Position numbers and translations under genes: made by a program
Shown here: piece after piece, positions 8,909-15,876 of the stretch
Layout of the letters: every line of letters starts with the position of its first letter
Numbering within the stretch: position 1 is the first letter of the stretch
Origin: CAZDOD01 sp964506935
GTDB lineage: Bacteria; Desulfobacterota; Zymogenia; Zymogenales; Zymogenaceae
Assembly (NCBI GenBank): GCA_964506935.1
Contig: CAZDOD010000026.1
Coordinates: 1 to 22,261 of the forward strand
DNA: 22,261 nucleotides
Direction of reading: 5' to 3'
The notes under the pieces: model-generated
The model's input: only the letters and a program-made list of their open reading frames with translations
Told to the model about the DNA's origin: nothing
Databases searched by the model: none

Positions 8909-9520
8909 TTGGCGAAAGATGAGAAAGACAAGGGGCGCGCCGTCTTTCTGGATCGTGACGGCACGATAAACGAGGAGGTGGGGTATCTGTCCGACCCCGA
9001 AGGATTCGTCCTCATAGACGGCTCTGCGGAGGCGATCTCGAGGCTCAATCGGGCCGGATTATTTGTGGTGGTGGTTTCCAATCAATCAGGGGTCGCCCGC
9101 GGATACTTCACCGAGGATGACGTAAAAAGGGTCAACGACAGGATGATAGAGGAGCTTGAGAAGGCGGGGGCGGGGCTTGACGGGATATATTATTGTCCCC
9201 ACCTCCCGGAGATAGGGGACGGAAAATATGGGATCAAATGTCATTGCAGGAAACCCATGCCGGGGATGATAGAGGAGGCCGAAAGGAAGCTTCCGATAGA
9301 TGTATCGAGATCGTTTGTGGTCGGAGATCACGCAGGCGACATCGAACTGGCACATAACGTGGGCGCCACCTCGATATTCGTCCTTACCGGTCACGGGGGG
9401 GAGGAGTATGATAAAATGATAGAGAAGGGGATTATTCCCGACCATACGGCGGATGACCTCCTTTCTGCGACAGATATTATTTTAAAAGAGATAGAAAGGG
9501 TAGATGGAAATGGCACTTGA
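8909..9520 (+). CDS. gmhB: D-glycero-beta-D-manno-heptose-1,7-bisphosphate 7-phosphatase GmhB
   Basis: GmhB removes the 7-phosphate from heptose bisphosphate in ADP-heptose synthesis. This is a HAD-family enzyme of 203 aa. Motif I is FLDRDGT (13-19, nucleophile D15, acid D17), SNQSG at 57-61 is motif II, and VVGDHAGD (137-144) is the acidic motif. The zinc loop is C96-x-H98 with C111-x-C113, typical of GmhB. The start is TTG at 8909, immediately after the lpxK stop and behind GGGGAGGAAGG. The 3' end overlaps the small zinc-ribbon gene by 11-17 bases. With the WaaF-like gene downstream it implies a heptose-containing inner core. Other ADP-heptose genes are not in the window. Confidence 0.95.
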   Translation: MAKDEKDKGRAVFLDRDGTINEEVGYLSDPEGFVLIDGSAEAISRLNRAGLFVVVVSNQSGVARGYFTEDDVKRVNDRMIEELEKAGAGLDGIYYCPHLPEIGDGKYGIKCHCRKPMPGMIEEAERKLPIDVSRSFVVGDHAGDIELAHNVGATSIFVLTGHGGEEYDKMIEKGIIPDHTADDLLSATDIILKEIERVDGNGT

Positions 9521-9680
9521 TAAAGACCTTCTTGACATCCTTGCCTGTCCGAAATGCAAGGGTGATGTAAAACTCACAGATAGCGGGGACGGGCTCGTTT
9601 GCAAGAAGTGTAAGCTGGTCTACGAGATCAAGGACGACATACCAATAATGCTCATAGATGAAGCGAAAAAGCTCGATTGA
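9510..9680 (+). CDS. Small YcaR/Trm112-like zinc-ribbon protein
   Basis: This 56-aa protein reads MALDKDLLDILACPKCKG at its start, then CKKCKLVYEI and DDIPIMLIDEA. Two C-x2-C pairs form a zinc ribbon, and the pattern matches UPF0434/Trm112 proteins such as E. coli YcaR, which also sits just after lpxK. ATG 9510 is chosen because GAAAGGG lies about nine bases upstream; an in-frame ATG at 9504 would add two residues but is too close to that site. It overlaps the end of gmhB and the start of the heptosyltransferase. The molecular role of YcaR-type proteins is not well settled. The identification rests on sequence pattern and conserved neighbourhood. Confidence 0.85.
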   Translation: MALDKDLLDILACPKCKGDVKLTDSGDGLVCKKCKLVYEIKDDIPIMLIDEAKKLD

Positions 9681-10708
9681 AACCTGATGTGACGATGGAT
9701 AAGATACTCGTAAAGGGTACGAACTGGATCGGGGACGTGTTTTTATCTCTCCCCGCAGTCTATTCGATCCGCCGAATTTTTCCCGGCGCCGAAATAGATA
9801 TCGCCCTGAAGAGGCCCCTCGGAGACCTTGTAAGGGGGGTGGATGTAATTAATAATGTTTTGGATTACGACGGGGATTTTTCTGGCGAACTCGATCTCGT
9901 CCGCAGGATCAGAAAAAAAGGCTATGACCTCGGCGTGATATTTCCCCGCTCGCTCCATTCGGCCCTTCTTATATTTTTAGGTGGTGTAAAGGAGCGCCTC
10001 GGCTACGCGGCGGATATGAGGTCGGTTTTTTTGACTAAAAGGATTCCGAGGACCGAAGAGATAAGGAGCGTACACCAGAGTGAGTATTACCGGAATCTCG
10101 TTTCGACACTCGGGGATCCTGGCCCCTTGGTGACACCGAAGCTTTCTCCCTTTGAGGAGGAGGTCTCTTGGGCCAGAAATTTCCTTAGGCGGCACGGTTA
10201 TAGGGGGGGGCCGCTATTCGGGATAAATCCGGGGGCGGCATATGGTGACGCAAAGATGTGGTATGCGGAGCGATTCGCTAAAGTCTCCGATGAACTGGTC
10301 AAAAAATTCGGCGGGAACCCAGTCATCTTTGGGGGGGCGAAGGATTTGGAGGCGGCAAAGGAGGTGGCTCGATCTATGGAGAGTGAGCCGATCTTCGCAG
10401 CCGGGAGGACGACCGTAAGGGAGCTTATTGCACTTATTTCGACCTGCACCGTCTTTATCACGAATGATTCCGGGCCGATGCATATGGCCGCGGCCTTGGG
10501 TATCCCCATCGTCGCCGTATTTGGCTCCACGAATCCAATAACCACATCCCCGATAGGGAGGGCCGAGATAATAAGGTACGAGGTCGATTGCTCCCCCTGT
10601 CTTTTGAGGACTTGCCCGAGGGATGATCATATATGTATGGAACTCGTTGAGGCGAGTGAAGTCATAGATGGGGCCGAAAAGCTTATACTTTCGGGTGGTT
10701 CGGGATGA
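9677..10708 (+). CDS. waaF: ADP-heptose:LPS heptosyltransferase (GT9, WaaF-like)
   Basis: This GT9 glycosyltransferase of 343 aa transfers heptose from ADP-heptose to the inner core. It has KGTNWIGDVFLSLPAV near the N-terminus (the family start, usually KILIRxxNWIGD), TNDSGPMHMAAALGIP in the ADP-heptose binding lobe, and a Cys-rich CSPCLLRTCP C-terminal segment common in WaaF. TTG 9677 overlaps the preceding TGA in the coupling style of this operon. ATG 9695, six codons in, matches the family start better but has no clear ribosome site; both remain possible. WaaF versus another GT9 position (WaaC, WaaQ) cannot be settled by eye; the CSPC motif favours WaaF. Confidence 0.88.
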   Translation: MKPDVTMDKILVKGTNWIGDVFLSLPAVYSIRRIFPGAEIDIALKRPLGDLVRGVDVINNVLDYDGDFSGELDLVRRIRKKGYDLGVIFPRSLHSALLIFLGGVKERLGYAADMRSVFLTKRIPRTEEIRSVHQSEYYRNLVSTLGDPGPLVTPKLSPFEEEVSWARNFLRRHGYRGGPLFGINPGAAYGDAKMWYAERFAKVSDELVKKFGGNPVIFGGAKDLEAAKEVARSMESEPIFAAGRTTVRELIALISTCTVFITNDSGPMHMAAALGIPIVAVFGSTNPITTSPIGRAEIIRYEVDCSPCLLRTCPRDDHICMELVEASEVIDGAEKLILSGGSG

Positions 10709-10800
10709 AAACCGGGGTCATTTCGGGTAAAAACTTCCTGAAATTTTATCTAAAAAGCCGAATAAACAGCCCAACCTATTAAAATTATTGATGTATTCGG

Positions 10801-11610
10801 TTGCCCAAAAAACAGGCAGAAGCGGAAAAATCTCCTGTTATCAAGGAGTTCCAAAAAGAAAGGCACCATTTATCCACACATTATCCAGAAAATATATATA
10901 AATATTTTACTAAATATATAATGTTACAGAAAAAGCTGCCGAGGATTATCGAGAGTCTCGAGGGGAGGGAGGGGACGTTGATGCTCCAGGCGAGAGAGAC
11001 GCCACATGGGAGGCGCTTTGAATTGATCGTCGGAGGCCATTACGCGATGGCCGCCTCGGACGGAGATACAGAGAAGATCCTCTCTTCGTTTACCTTGGGG
11101 AAAATCTCGAAATCCGAAAATATCAGGGTACTTATCGGCGGTCTCGGCCTCGGGTTGACCTTGAGGGAGACGTTAGTTGAGCGCCGTGTTTCGGAGGTTT
11201 GGGTTGCCGAGATAGAAGAGGCCGTGATCCGATGGAACAGGACACACCTCGCAGAGCTAAACGGGAACGCCCTGAGGGATAATAGGGTAAAGATATTTCA
11301 CGGAGACGTGATGGATCTCGTAAGGAAAAAGAAACGGTTCTTTGACGCTGTGATTTTGGATGTCGACAACGGCCCTTCTTTTCTGATGCTCGAAAGAAAC
11401 GACGGACTATACACGATATCGGGGCTGAAGAGGTTGAGGAAATCCCTCGTTGCTGACGGTGTCCTCGGAATCTGGGCATATCGTCCCGAGCCCGACCTCG
11501 AGATGAGGCTAAAAGAGATTTTCGGCGGCTTTGAGGTGAAACTCATCAGAGACCCCGCCCTGAGGGAGGACCTCCCCCCCACCGCAATTTATACCGCCAA
11601 GAGGGGATAG
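10801..11610 (+). CDS. Spermidine-synthase-fold SAM-dependent methyltransferase-like protein
   Basis: The protein is up to 269 aa. A Rossmann methyltransferase-like core has motif I LIGGLGLG (111-118), an acidic post-I segment VAEIEEAV (135-142), FHGDVMDLV (166-174) and FDAVILDVDNGPSF (181-194). The overall pattern resembles spermidine synthase (SpeE). However, the GGGDG aspartate that binds decarboxylated SAM is replaced (GGLGLG) and the catalytic DxTDP-type motif is DVDNGP, so aminopropyl transfer is doubtful. The start is uncertain: TTG 10801 follows a stop and has no ribosome site, and ATG 10921 (229 aa) lies after an A/T-rich stretch, also without one. It converges with the kinase gene with two bases between stops. 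Confidence 0.7.
   Translation: MPKKQAEAEKSPVIKEFQKERHHLSTHYPENIYKYFTKYIMLQKKLPRIIESLEGREGTLMLQARETPHGRRFELIVGGHYAMAASDGDTEKILSSFTLGKISKSENIRVLIGGLGLGLTLRETLVERRVSEVWVAEIEEAVIRWNRTHLAELNGNALRDNRVKIFHGDVMDLVRKKKRFFDAVILDVDNGPSFLMLERNDGLYTISGLKRLRKSLVADGVLGIWAYRPEPDLEMRLKEIFGGFEVKLIRDPALREDLPPTAIYTAKRG
10870..10889 (+). promoter_or_regulatory. Possible DnaA-box pair next to A/T-rich stretch
   Basis: TTATCCACA at 10870-10878 is a perfect consensus DnaA box. TTATCCAGA at 10881-10889 matches 8 of 9, in the same orientation and 11 bases apart, one helical turn. A 30-base run of almost pure A/T follows up to 10920. It lies in the uncertain 5' part of the methyltransferase-like gene. A perfect box also occurs by chance inside the oxidoreductase (2106-2114, other strand), so this is only a candidate. 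Confidence 0.25.
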
Positions 11611-11612
11611 AT

Positions 11613-12539
11613 TCAATCCCGATTTCCCTTACCGTGGATGAGCCTATCCAATTTCCACCCAATTTTTGCCCTGATCATCAAAAGGCGGGATGATATGGTG
11701 GCCTTTTTGAGCACCTCGAAGACTTTTTCGTCGTCTCCCGTATACCCCCTCAATATCAACTCGAAGTCTCCATCGGAAAATGAAAATTTTGATCTACCAT
11801 ATCTTTCGAGCTTTCTCGCAGAGCGGAGGAGGCGCCCAAGATTTCTCTTCCTCCTCTTGAGCCCGACCTTATCGGATATCTTTGCCCTGTCGAAATCGAG
11901 GACGTAGATCGATTCGCCGCCACCTGTCACAAATATATTATTCATGTTGAGGTCCCTGTGATATGTCCCGGCGTCGTGGATTTGTTTGATCGCCTCGCCG
12001 GATTTCTTGAGTACGAGTTCCCTCTTTTCGGAAGTGATTATTTTATCTTCTAAAAAATCCGGGAGGTTTCGGCCGTTTGGTATCTCTTTTGTGACGATCC
12101 TTGCCTTATATAAAAAGAGGGGGCCGTAGCTTTGTGACACCCCTACGGGCTCAGGGACGTTAAGGTCTTTGAATCTTCCCGTGGTGAGGACGAAGAGCTC
12201 TTTTAACGCCCTGTGGGGGATAAAAAAGCGATCCTTCAAAATCTTTCTGAGAAGGCCGCCGTGGCGATATTCCCTGACGACGATCCCCAGGTCCTCGCCC
12301 ATGTTGGGGGCGTTGAGGCGAAAGACATCACCCCTCCCCGAAAGCCTTTCAACACCTTTCTTGTCTTCAAGCCCTTTTATGTCGCACAAAAGTATCTCGG
12401 TGTAAAAGGGGTCGCCAGCCAGTTCCCTCTTGATGTAGAGGTTATTTCTCCCCACCTTCCTCTTTACGAAGCCGTAGGGGAGAAAGGAATCTATCCTTAT
12501 CTTTTCGGTTGAGGCATTTTTTGTCTCGACTCTATTCAT
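11613..12539 (-). CDS. Lipopolysaccharide kinase, KdkA/WaaP (Kdo kinase) family
   Basis: This is a 308-aa protein kinase-like enzyme of the LPS kinase family, which phosphorylates Kdo or heptose of the inner core. It has VREYRHGGLLRK (88-99) typical of the KdkA/WaaP N-lobe, the catalytic loop HRDLNMNN (194-201) and the metal-binding DFDRAK (215-220). A basic segment (RRKRN) follows at 229-233. ATG at 12539 overlaps the alr stop by eight bases, so the two genes are co-translated. It is the last gene of the minus-strand operon and ends two bases from the convergent gene. Kdo versus heptose as acceptor is not decidable here. KdkA seems most likely because waaA is nearby, but this is inference. 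Confidence 0.87.
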   Translation of the reverse strand: MNRVETKNASTEKIRIDSFLPYGFVKRKVGRNNLYIKRELAGDPFYTEILLCDIKGLEDKKGVERLSGRGDVFRLNAPNMGEDLGIVVREYRHGGLLRKILKDRFFIPHRALKELFVLTTGRFKDLNVPEPVGVSQSYGPLFLYKARIVTKEIPNGRNLPDFLEDKIITSEKRELVLKKSGEAIKQIHDAGTYHRDLNMNNIFVTGGGESIYVLDFDRAKISDKVGLKRRKRNLGRLLRSARKLERYGRSKFSFSDGDFELILRGYTGDDEKVFEVLKKATISSRLLMIRAKIGWKLDRLIHGKGNRD

Positions 12540-13671
12540 TTATATATACCCTCGGTACCCTCTTTCCGACCATGCACGTGATCTCATAGTTGATTGTGCC
12601 GATCGTCTCTGCGATCTCGTCAATCGAGATCTCGCCTTCTTTTTGTCTTCCGAATAGTGTGACCTCGTCACCGACCTTCACGTCGGGGATGTGAGTTACG
12701 TCTGCCATGACCATGTCCATACAGACCCTCCCGATGACCGGCGCCCTGACTCCCCCGACGAGTACCTGGCCCCTGTTTGATAAGAGGCGTGAATATCCGT
12801 CGGCGTATCCAACAGGCAGCGTCGCAACGAGGGTATCGGATGTAGTGACGTGTGTCCTGCCGTAACTTATCGGCGTTCCCGCCGGGACCCTCTTGAGATA
12901 GCGAATCCTTGTAACAAGGCTCATCGCATCGCTGAGCGGTATCGTCCTCTTTACGTCCTTTGATGGATAGAGCCCGTATATCATTATACCGGGCCTGACC
13001 ATGTTGAGATAGGATTTTGGGAAGGCGAGGACGGCGCCGCTGTTTGCCATATGTCTTTTGGGTATCTCAATGCCATTCGATTTTAGGTCGGACAAAAGAT
13101 CCGAAAATATCTTTATCTGCCTCTCGGTGAAGGCGGGGTCAATCTCGTCCGATGACGGGAAATGGGTGAATATCCCCTCGATCGTTACGTTTTTTAGCCC
13201 CCTCAAGAACGACACGTAATCATAGACATCTTCGGGGGGGATCCCGATTCTCCCCATCCCCGTATCGACCTTGATGTGCAGCGGAGTGGGTTTATCTTTC
13301 GGTGAGAGGGAGCTGAGGGCCGTCGGCGCTTCTTTTTCCGCGACGGCCTGGGAGAGACCGAGCTTCACGACCGCCTCTATCGCCCCCGTGTTTTCAGGTG
13401 GGGTAAGGCCCATCACGAGGATCGGGACGTCGATCCCGGCGTCCCTAAGCTCAAATCCCTCCTGCGGATAGGCTATCCCCAGCGATTCCGCACCGGTCTT
13501 CAGTGCCTTTTTCGCCACCTTCACGGCGCCGTGGCCGTATCCGTCGGCCTTTACGACCGCCATTACCTCGACGCCGTCTCCGACGAGTCCCTTGACGCCG
13601 GATACGGCGGAACCGACCCTATCGAGGTCGACTACGGCGCGGGTGTCCCTGATTACCCTCTCATCGAACAT
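12532..13671 (-). CDS. alr: Alanine racemase
   Basis: This PLP enzyme converts L-Ala to D-Ala for peptidoglycan. It has 379 aa from ATG 13671, preceded by AAAGG about eight bases upstream; an in-frame TTG at 13725 would overlap the propeller gene and add 18 residues. The PLP lysine is in VVKADGYGHG (K41). VDTGMGRIG (135-143), HMANSG (207-212) and VRPGIMIYG (225-233) follow. The second catalytic base is Y289 in LPVGYADGYSR, and VCMDM (316-320) binds the substrate carboxylate. It sits between the exported propeller gene (28 bp upstream) and the LPS kinase (overlap downstream), an envelope-centred operon. Confidence 0.96.
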   Translation of the reverse strand: MFDERVIRDTRAVVDLDRVGSAVSGVKGLVGDGVEVMAVVKADGYGHGAVKVAKKALKTGAESLGIAYPQEGFELRDAGIDVPILVMGLTPPENTGAIEAVVKLGLSQAVAEKEAPTALSSLSPKDKPTPLHIKVDTGMGRIGIPPEDVYDYVSFLRGLKNVTIEGIFTHFPSSDEIDPAFTERQIKIFSDLLSDLKSNGIEIPKRHMANSGAVLAFPKSYLNMVRPGIMIYGLYPSKDVKRTIPLSDAMSLVTRIRYLKRVPAGTPISYGRTHVTTSDTLVATLPVGYADGYSRLLSNRGQVLVGGVRAPVIGRVCMDMVMADVTHIPDVKVGDEVTLFGRQKEGEISIDEIAETIGTINYEITCMVGKRVPRVYINE

Positions 13672-13699
13672 GAAAAATGCCTTTAAGCAATTTTTTTTA

Positions 13700-14647
13700 C
13701 TATTTACCCTTTCTATATCTGACAAGATAGACGCCGTTTTGTTTCGTCCCGACCCAGATCGAGGCGCCGGGGCCGGGTGACAGGGAGGTTACTTCGAGGG
13801 AGAAAGGCCCGTCGGGGCCGTTTAGAGGGACGAGGGAAAAACTTTTCGTGTCGGATGCGAATAGTCCGGCCTCGGATGCGACATATATCGTCCCCGAATC
13901 ATCGAGGATATCGTTTACCCTCTTTGTTTTTACTGAGGTTGGGATTTCTGAGACTCCGGCGCCTGAAAGCATCATTACCCCCGATGAGTCGATCCCGAAG
14001 AAAAGCCCCGAATCGCCTTCAGTGATAATAGTTACTTTTTTACCGCCTAGTTCATCGATCCATCCCGCCCTCCCGTAGAGTTCGCCCCCGATAATCTTTG
14101 CCCCTGCCATTTTTGATTTTTTGTCTGTCATCCCAAGGATAATTGTCCCATCGGAAAGAGGACAAATCGATTTTATTGAAACGTCTTTCAATATCTCGTG
14201 ATAGCCCGATTTCGGGTCGTCAAGCCAGAAAAATCCTTTATCCGATCCCACATAAAGTGTACCGTTCTTTGCCGCCAGTGCCGTTACATTATGTCCCTCG
14301 GGGACGTGAAACCTCTCGGACATCCATATACCCCCCTCGTATGAGATACAGTAGATATAGCCCTTGTCAGAAAGCGCCCATATTACTCCCCCGGAGTCAG
14401 GGGCAATTTTTTCGGCGGCGATCTTTTGAAATATCGGGAGATAGACGTAATCGAGAAATACGTGTAGCCCCCCCGAGGATGCGATGAAGACTCCCCAGCC
14501 GTCATTTTCGGGGGCGAGGTCGCTGACCTCGTTTGCCGAAAGCCCCGTCTCCTCATTCAGATGAGTGACAATCTCGATTTCCTGCGCGAGGGATGGGATG
14601 GTCAATAGAAAGAATATAGCTGTAAAGAGCATAGTTTTTTTAATCAT
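13700..14647 (-). CDS. Exported seven-bladed beta-propeller protein (Reg_prop-like)
   Basis: This 315-aa protein begins with a signal peptide (MIKKTMLFTAIFFLLTIPSLAQ, cleavage likely after SLA/AQ near residue 21-22). The rest is a series of propeller blades, each with a G-x-(I/V/L)-(W/Y/F)-(V/A/G) strand followed by a turn and a G-(L/V)-(F/Y) strand. Examples are NDGWGVFIASSGGLHVF (49-65), GTLYVGSDKGFF (129-140), SGTIYVASEAGLF (251-263) and ASIWVGTKQNGVY (295-307). I count seven blades (about 49, 87, 129, 167, 213, 251, 295), a complete propeller. The first blade resembles the periplasmic sensor repeats of hybrid two-component systems (TGLSANEVSDL). No membrane anchor or histidine kinase part is attached. 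The function is unknown; a soluble periplasmic binding role is plausible. Confidence 0.8.
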   Translation of the reverse strand: MIKKTMLFTAIFFLLTIPSLAQEIEIVTHLNEETGLSANEVSDLAPENDGWGVFIASSGGLHVFLDYVYLPIFQKIAAEKIAPDSGGVIWALSDKGYIYCISYEGGIWMSERFHVPEGHNVTALAAKNGTLYVGSDKGFFWLDDPKSGYHEILKDVSIKSICPLSDGTIILGMTDKKSKMAGAKIIGGELYGRAGWIDELGGKKVTIITEGDSGLFFGIDSSGVMMLSGAGVSEIPTSVKTKRVNDILDDSGTIYVASEAGLFASDTKSFSLVPLNGPDGPFSLEVTSLSPGPGASIWVGTKQNGVYLVRYRKGK

Positions 14648-14729
14648 ATTATCTCATCATTCCAATCATGATATTTAAAAAAAGCAGATGACTCCGATTT
14701 TTTCAGAGACGTCCCTAATCATACAAAAA

Positions 14730-14758
14730 TTTATATATCTATTTTTCAGGTTTGTAAA
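14730..14758 (-). promoter_or_regulatory. Sigma70-type promoter for the propeller-alr-kinase operon
   Basis: Read on the minus strand, TTTACA (14758-14753) is followed by exactly 17 bases and TATAAA (14735-14730). Both hexamers match five of six consensus bases. The predicted transcript would start near 14723, about 75 bases upstream of the propeller ATG at 14647. Confidence 0.5.
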
Positions 14759-14809
14759 GGGATAATAGCGGCTTTGAGATTTCAAATTCTATTTTGAATC
14801 CCAATATGT

Positions 14810-14848
14810 TTGACATCGTTCTTGACATAGATAATTTAAAGTGATAAT
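14810..14848 (+). promoter_or_regulatory. Tandem TTGACA elements, candidate promoter for glyQ
   Basis: Two perfect -35 hexamers TTGACA occur 12 bases apart (14810-14815 and 14822-14827). GATAAT at 14843-14848 is the best -10, but it sits 15 bases from the second -35, shorter than ideal. GATAAT also occurs at 14830-14835, 14 bases from the first. The glyQ TTG at 14885 follows GGAGGGGG closely. Promoter spacing is imperfect, hence the modest confidence. Confidence 0.4.
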
Positions 14849-14884
14849 TTTACCCTTTATTTATGATGAGAGCGGAGGGGGAAT

Positions 14885-15778
14885 TTGGCCCTTACATTTC
14901 AGGAATTGATCTTGGCCCTCGAGAAATACTGGGGCGAGAGGGGATGCATCATACAGCAGCCCTACGATATTGAGGTTGGCGCCGGGACCATGAACCCAGC
15001 AACGTTTCTCAGGGTCTTGGGCCCGGAGCCATTTAACGTTGCGTATGTTGAGCCCTGTCGCCGCCCGACCGACGGGAGATACGGGGAGAACCCGAACAGG
15101 CTGTCCCACTATTATCAGTATCAGGTGATCCTAAAGCCGTCTCCCCTTGAGGTTCAGGAGATATATCTGGATAGCCTCAAAAGCTTCGGGATAGACCCGC
15201 TGTCTCACGACATCAGGTTCGTCGAGGACGACTGGGAGTCCCCGACCCTCGGCGCCTGGGGCCTCGGATGGGAAGTGTGGCTCGACGGGATGGAGATCAC
15301 CCAGTTTACATATTTCCAGCAGGCGGGGGGGATAGACCTGAGTCCCGTCTCGGTCGAGCTGACCTACGGGATCGAGCGGATCGCCATGTACCTCCAGGGT
15401 GTAGACAGCATATACGATCTGGAATGGGCACACGGGGTAAAGTATGGGGACGTCCATCACAAGGGGGAGGTTGAAAACTCGATTTACAACTTCGATGAAT
15501 CGAATCAAGAGATGCTGTTTGGGATGTTTGACATGTGCGAGGGCGAATCAAAGCGGCTTATTGCTAAAGGCCTTGTGCTTCCCTCCTACGACTACTGCCT
15601 GAAGTGTTCCCACCTCTTTAATCTATTGGATGCAAGGGGTGCAATCAGTGTCGCCGAGAGGGTGAGATTTATCGGACGGGTCAGGGACCTCGCCAGGGAT
15701 TGCGCCGAGATATACCTCAAACAGCGGGACGAGATGGGCTACCCCCTGATGGGGAAGTGGGCCGACCTGAAATGGTAG
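14885..15778 (+). CDS. glyQ: Glycyl-tRNA synthetase alpha chain
   Basis: This is the class II catalytic subunit of the alpha2beta2 glycyl-tRNA synthetase, 297 aa, the usual length. Highly conserved stretches are GCIIQQPYDIEVGAGTMNP (20-38), FVEDDWESPTLGAWGLGWEV, MEITQFTYFQQAGGI and SFNLLDAR-like FNLLDARGAISVAERVRFI. TTG at 14885 is the start, just behind GGAGGGGG. One site reads NRLSHYYQ where E. coli (from memory) has NRLQHYYQ. The beta chain follows after 98 bp. The alpha/beta form is typical of most Proteobacteria-related groups, unlike the single-chain alpha2 form. Confidence 0.98.
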   Translation: MALTFQELILALEKYWGERGCIIQQPYDIEVGAGTMNPATFLRVLGPEPFNVAYVEPCRRPTDGRYGENPNRLSHYYQYQVILKPSPLEVQEIYLDSLKSFGIDPLSHDIRFVEDDWESPTLGAWGLGWEVWLDGMEITQFTYFQQAGGIDLSPVSVELTYGIERIAMYLQGVDSIYDLEWAHGVKYGDVHHKGEVENSIYNFDESNQEMLFGMFDMCEGESKRLIAKGLVLPSYDYCLKCSHLFNLLDARGAISVAERVRFIGRVRDLARDCAEIYLKQRDEMGYPLMGKWADLKW

Positions 15779-15876
15779 GATCATCGAATTTCTCATCCGG
15801 TAGATTTGAGATCCTCACGGGCGGATTTTCCGATTTTTTAAATATAGTTTGTTGTGATATTTGAAGGGATTATATT

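Larger units (their letters stand above)
14648..14884. promoter_or_regulatory. Divergent intergenic region between propeller gene and glyQ
   Basis: This 237-bp A/T-rich spacer separates the minus-strand envelope operon from glyQ. It holds a minus-strand sigma70-like promoter and tandem plus-strand TTGACA elements, listed separately. I looked for a T-box leader ahead of glyQ and found no T-box core or terminator hairpin. Confidence 0.6.

Noticed and set aside
14648..14884. Possible T-box riboswitch before glyQ
   Set aside because: No T-box core, specifier hairpin or terminator is visible, and alpha/beta GlyRS in Gram-negative groups is rarely T-box controlled.
15822..15839. CGGA-TTT-TCCG hairpin followed by ATTTTTT between glyQ and glyS
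   Set aside because: A four-base-pair stem is too weak for an intrinsic terminator, and the two subunits need balanced expression.
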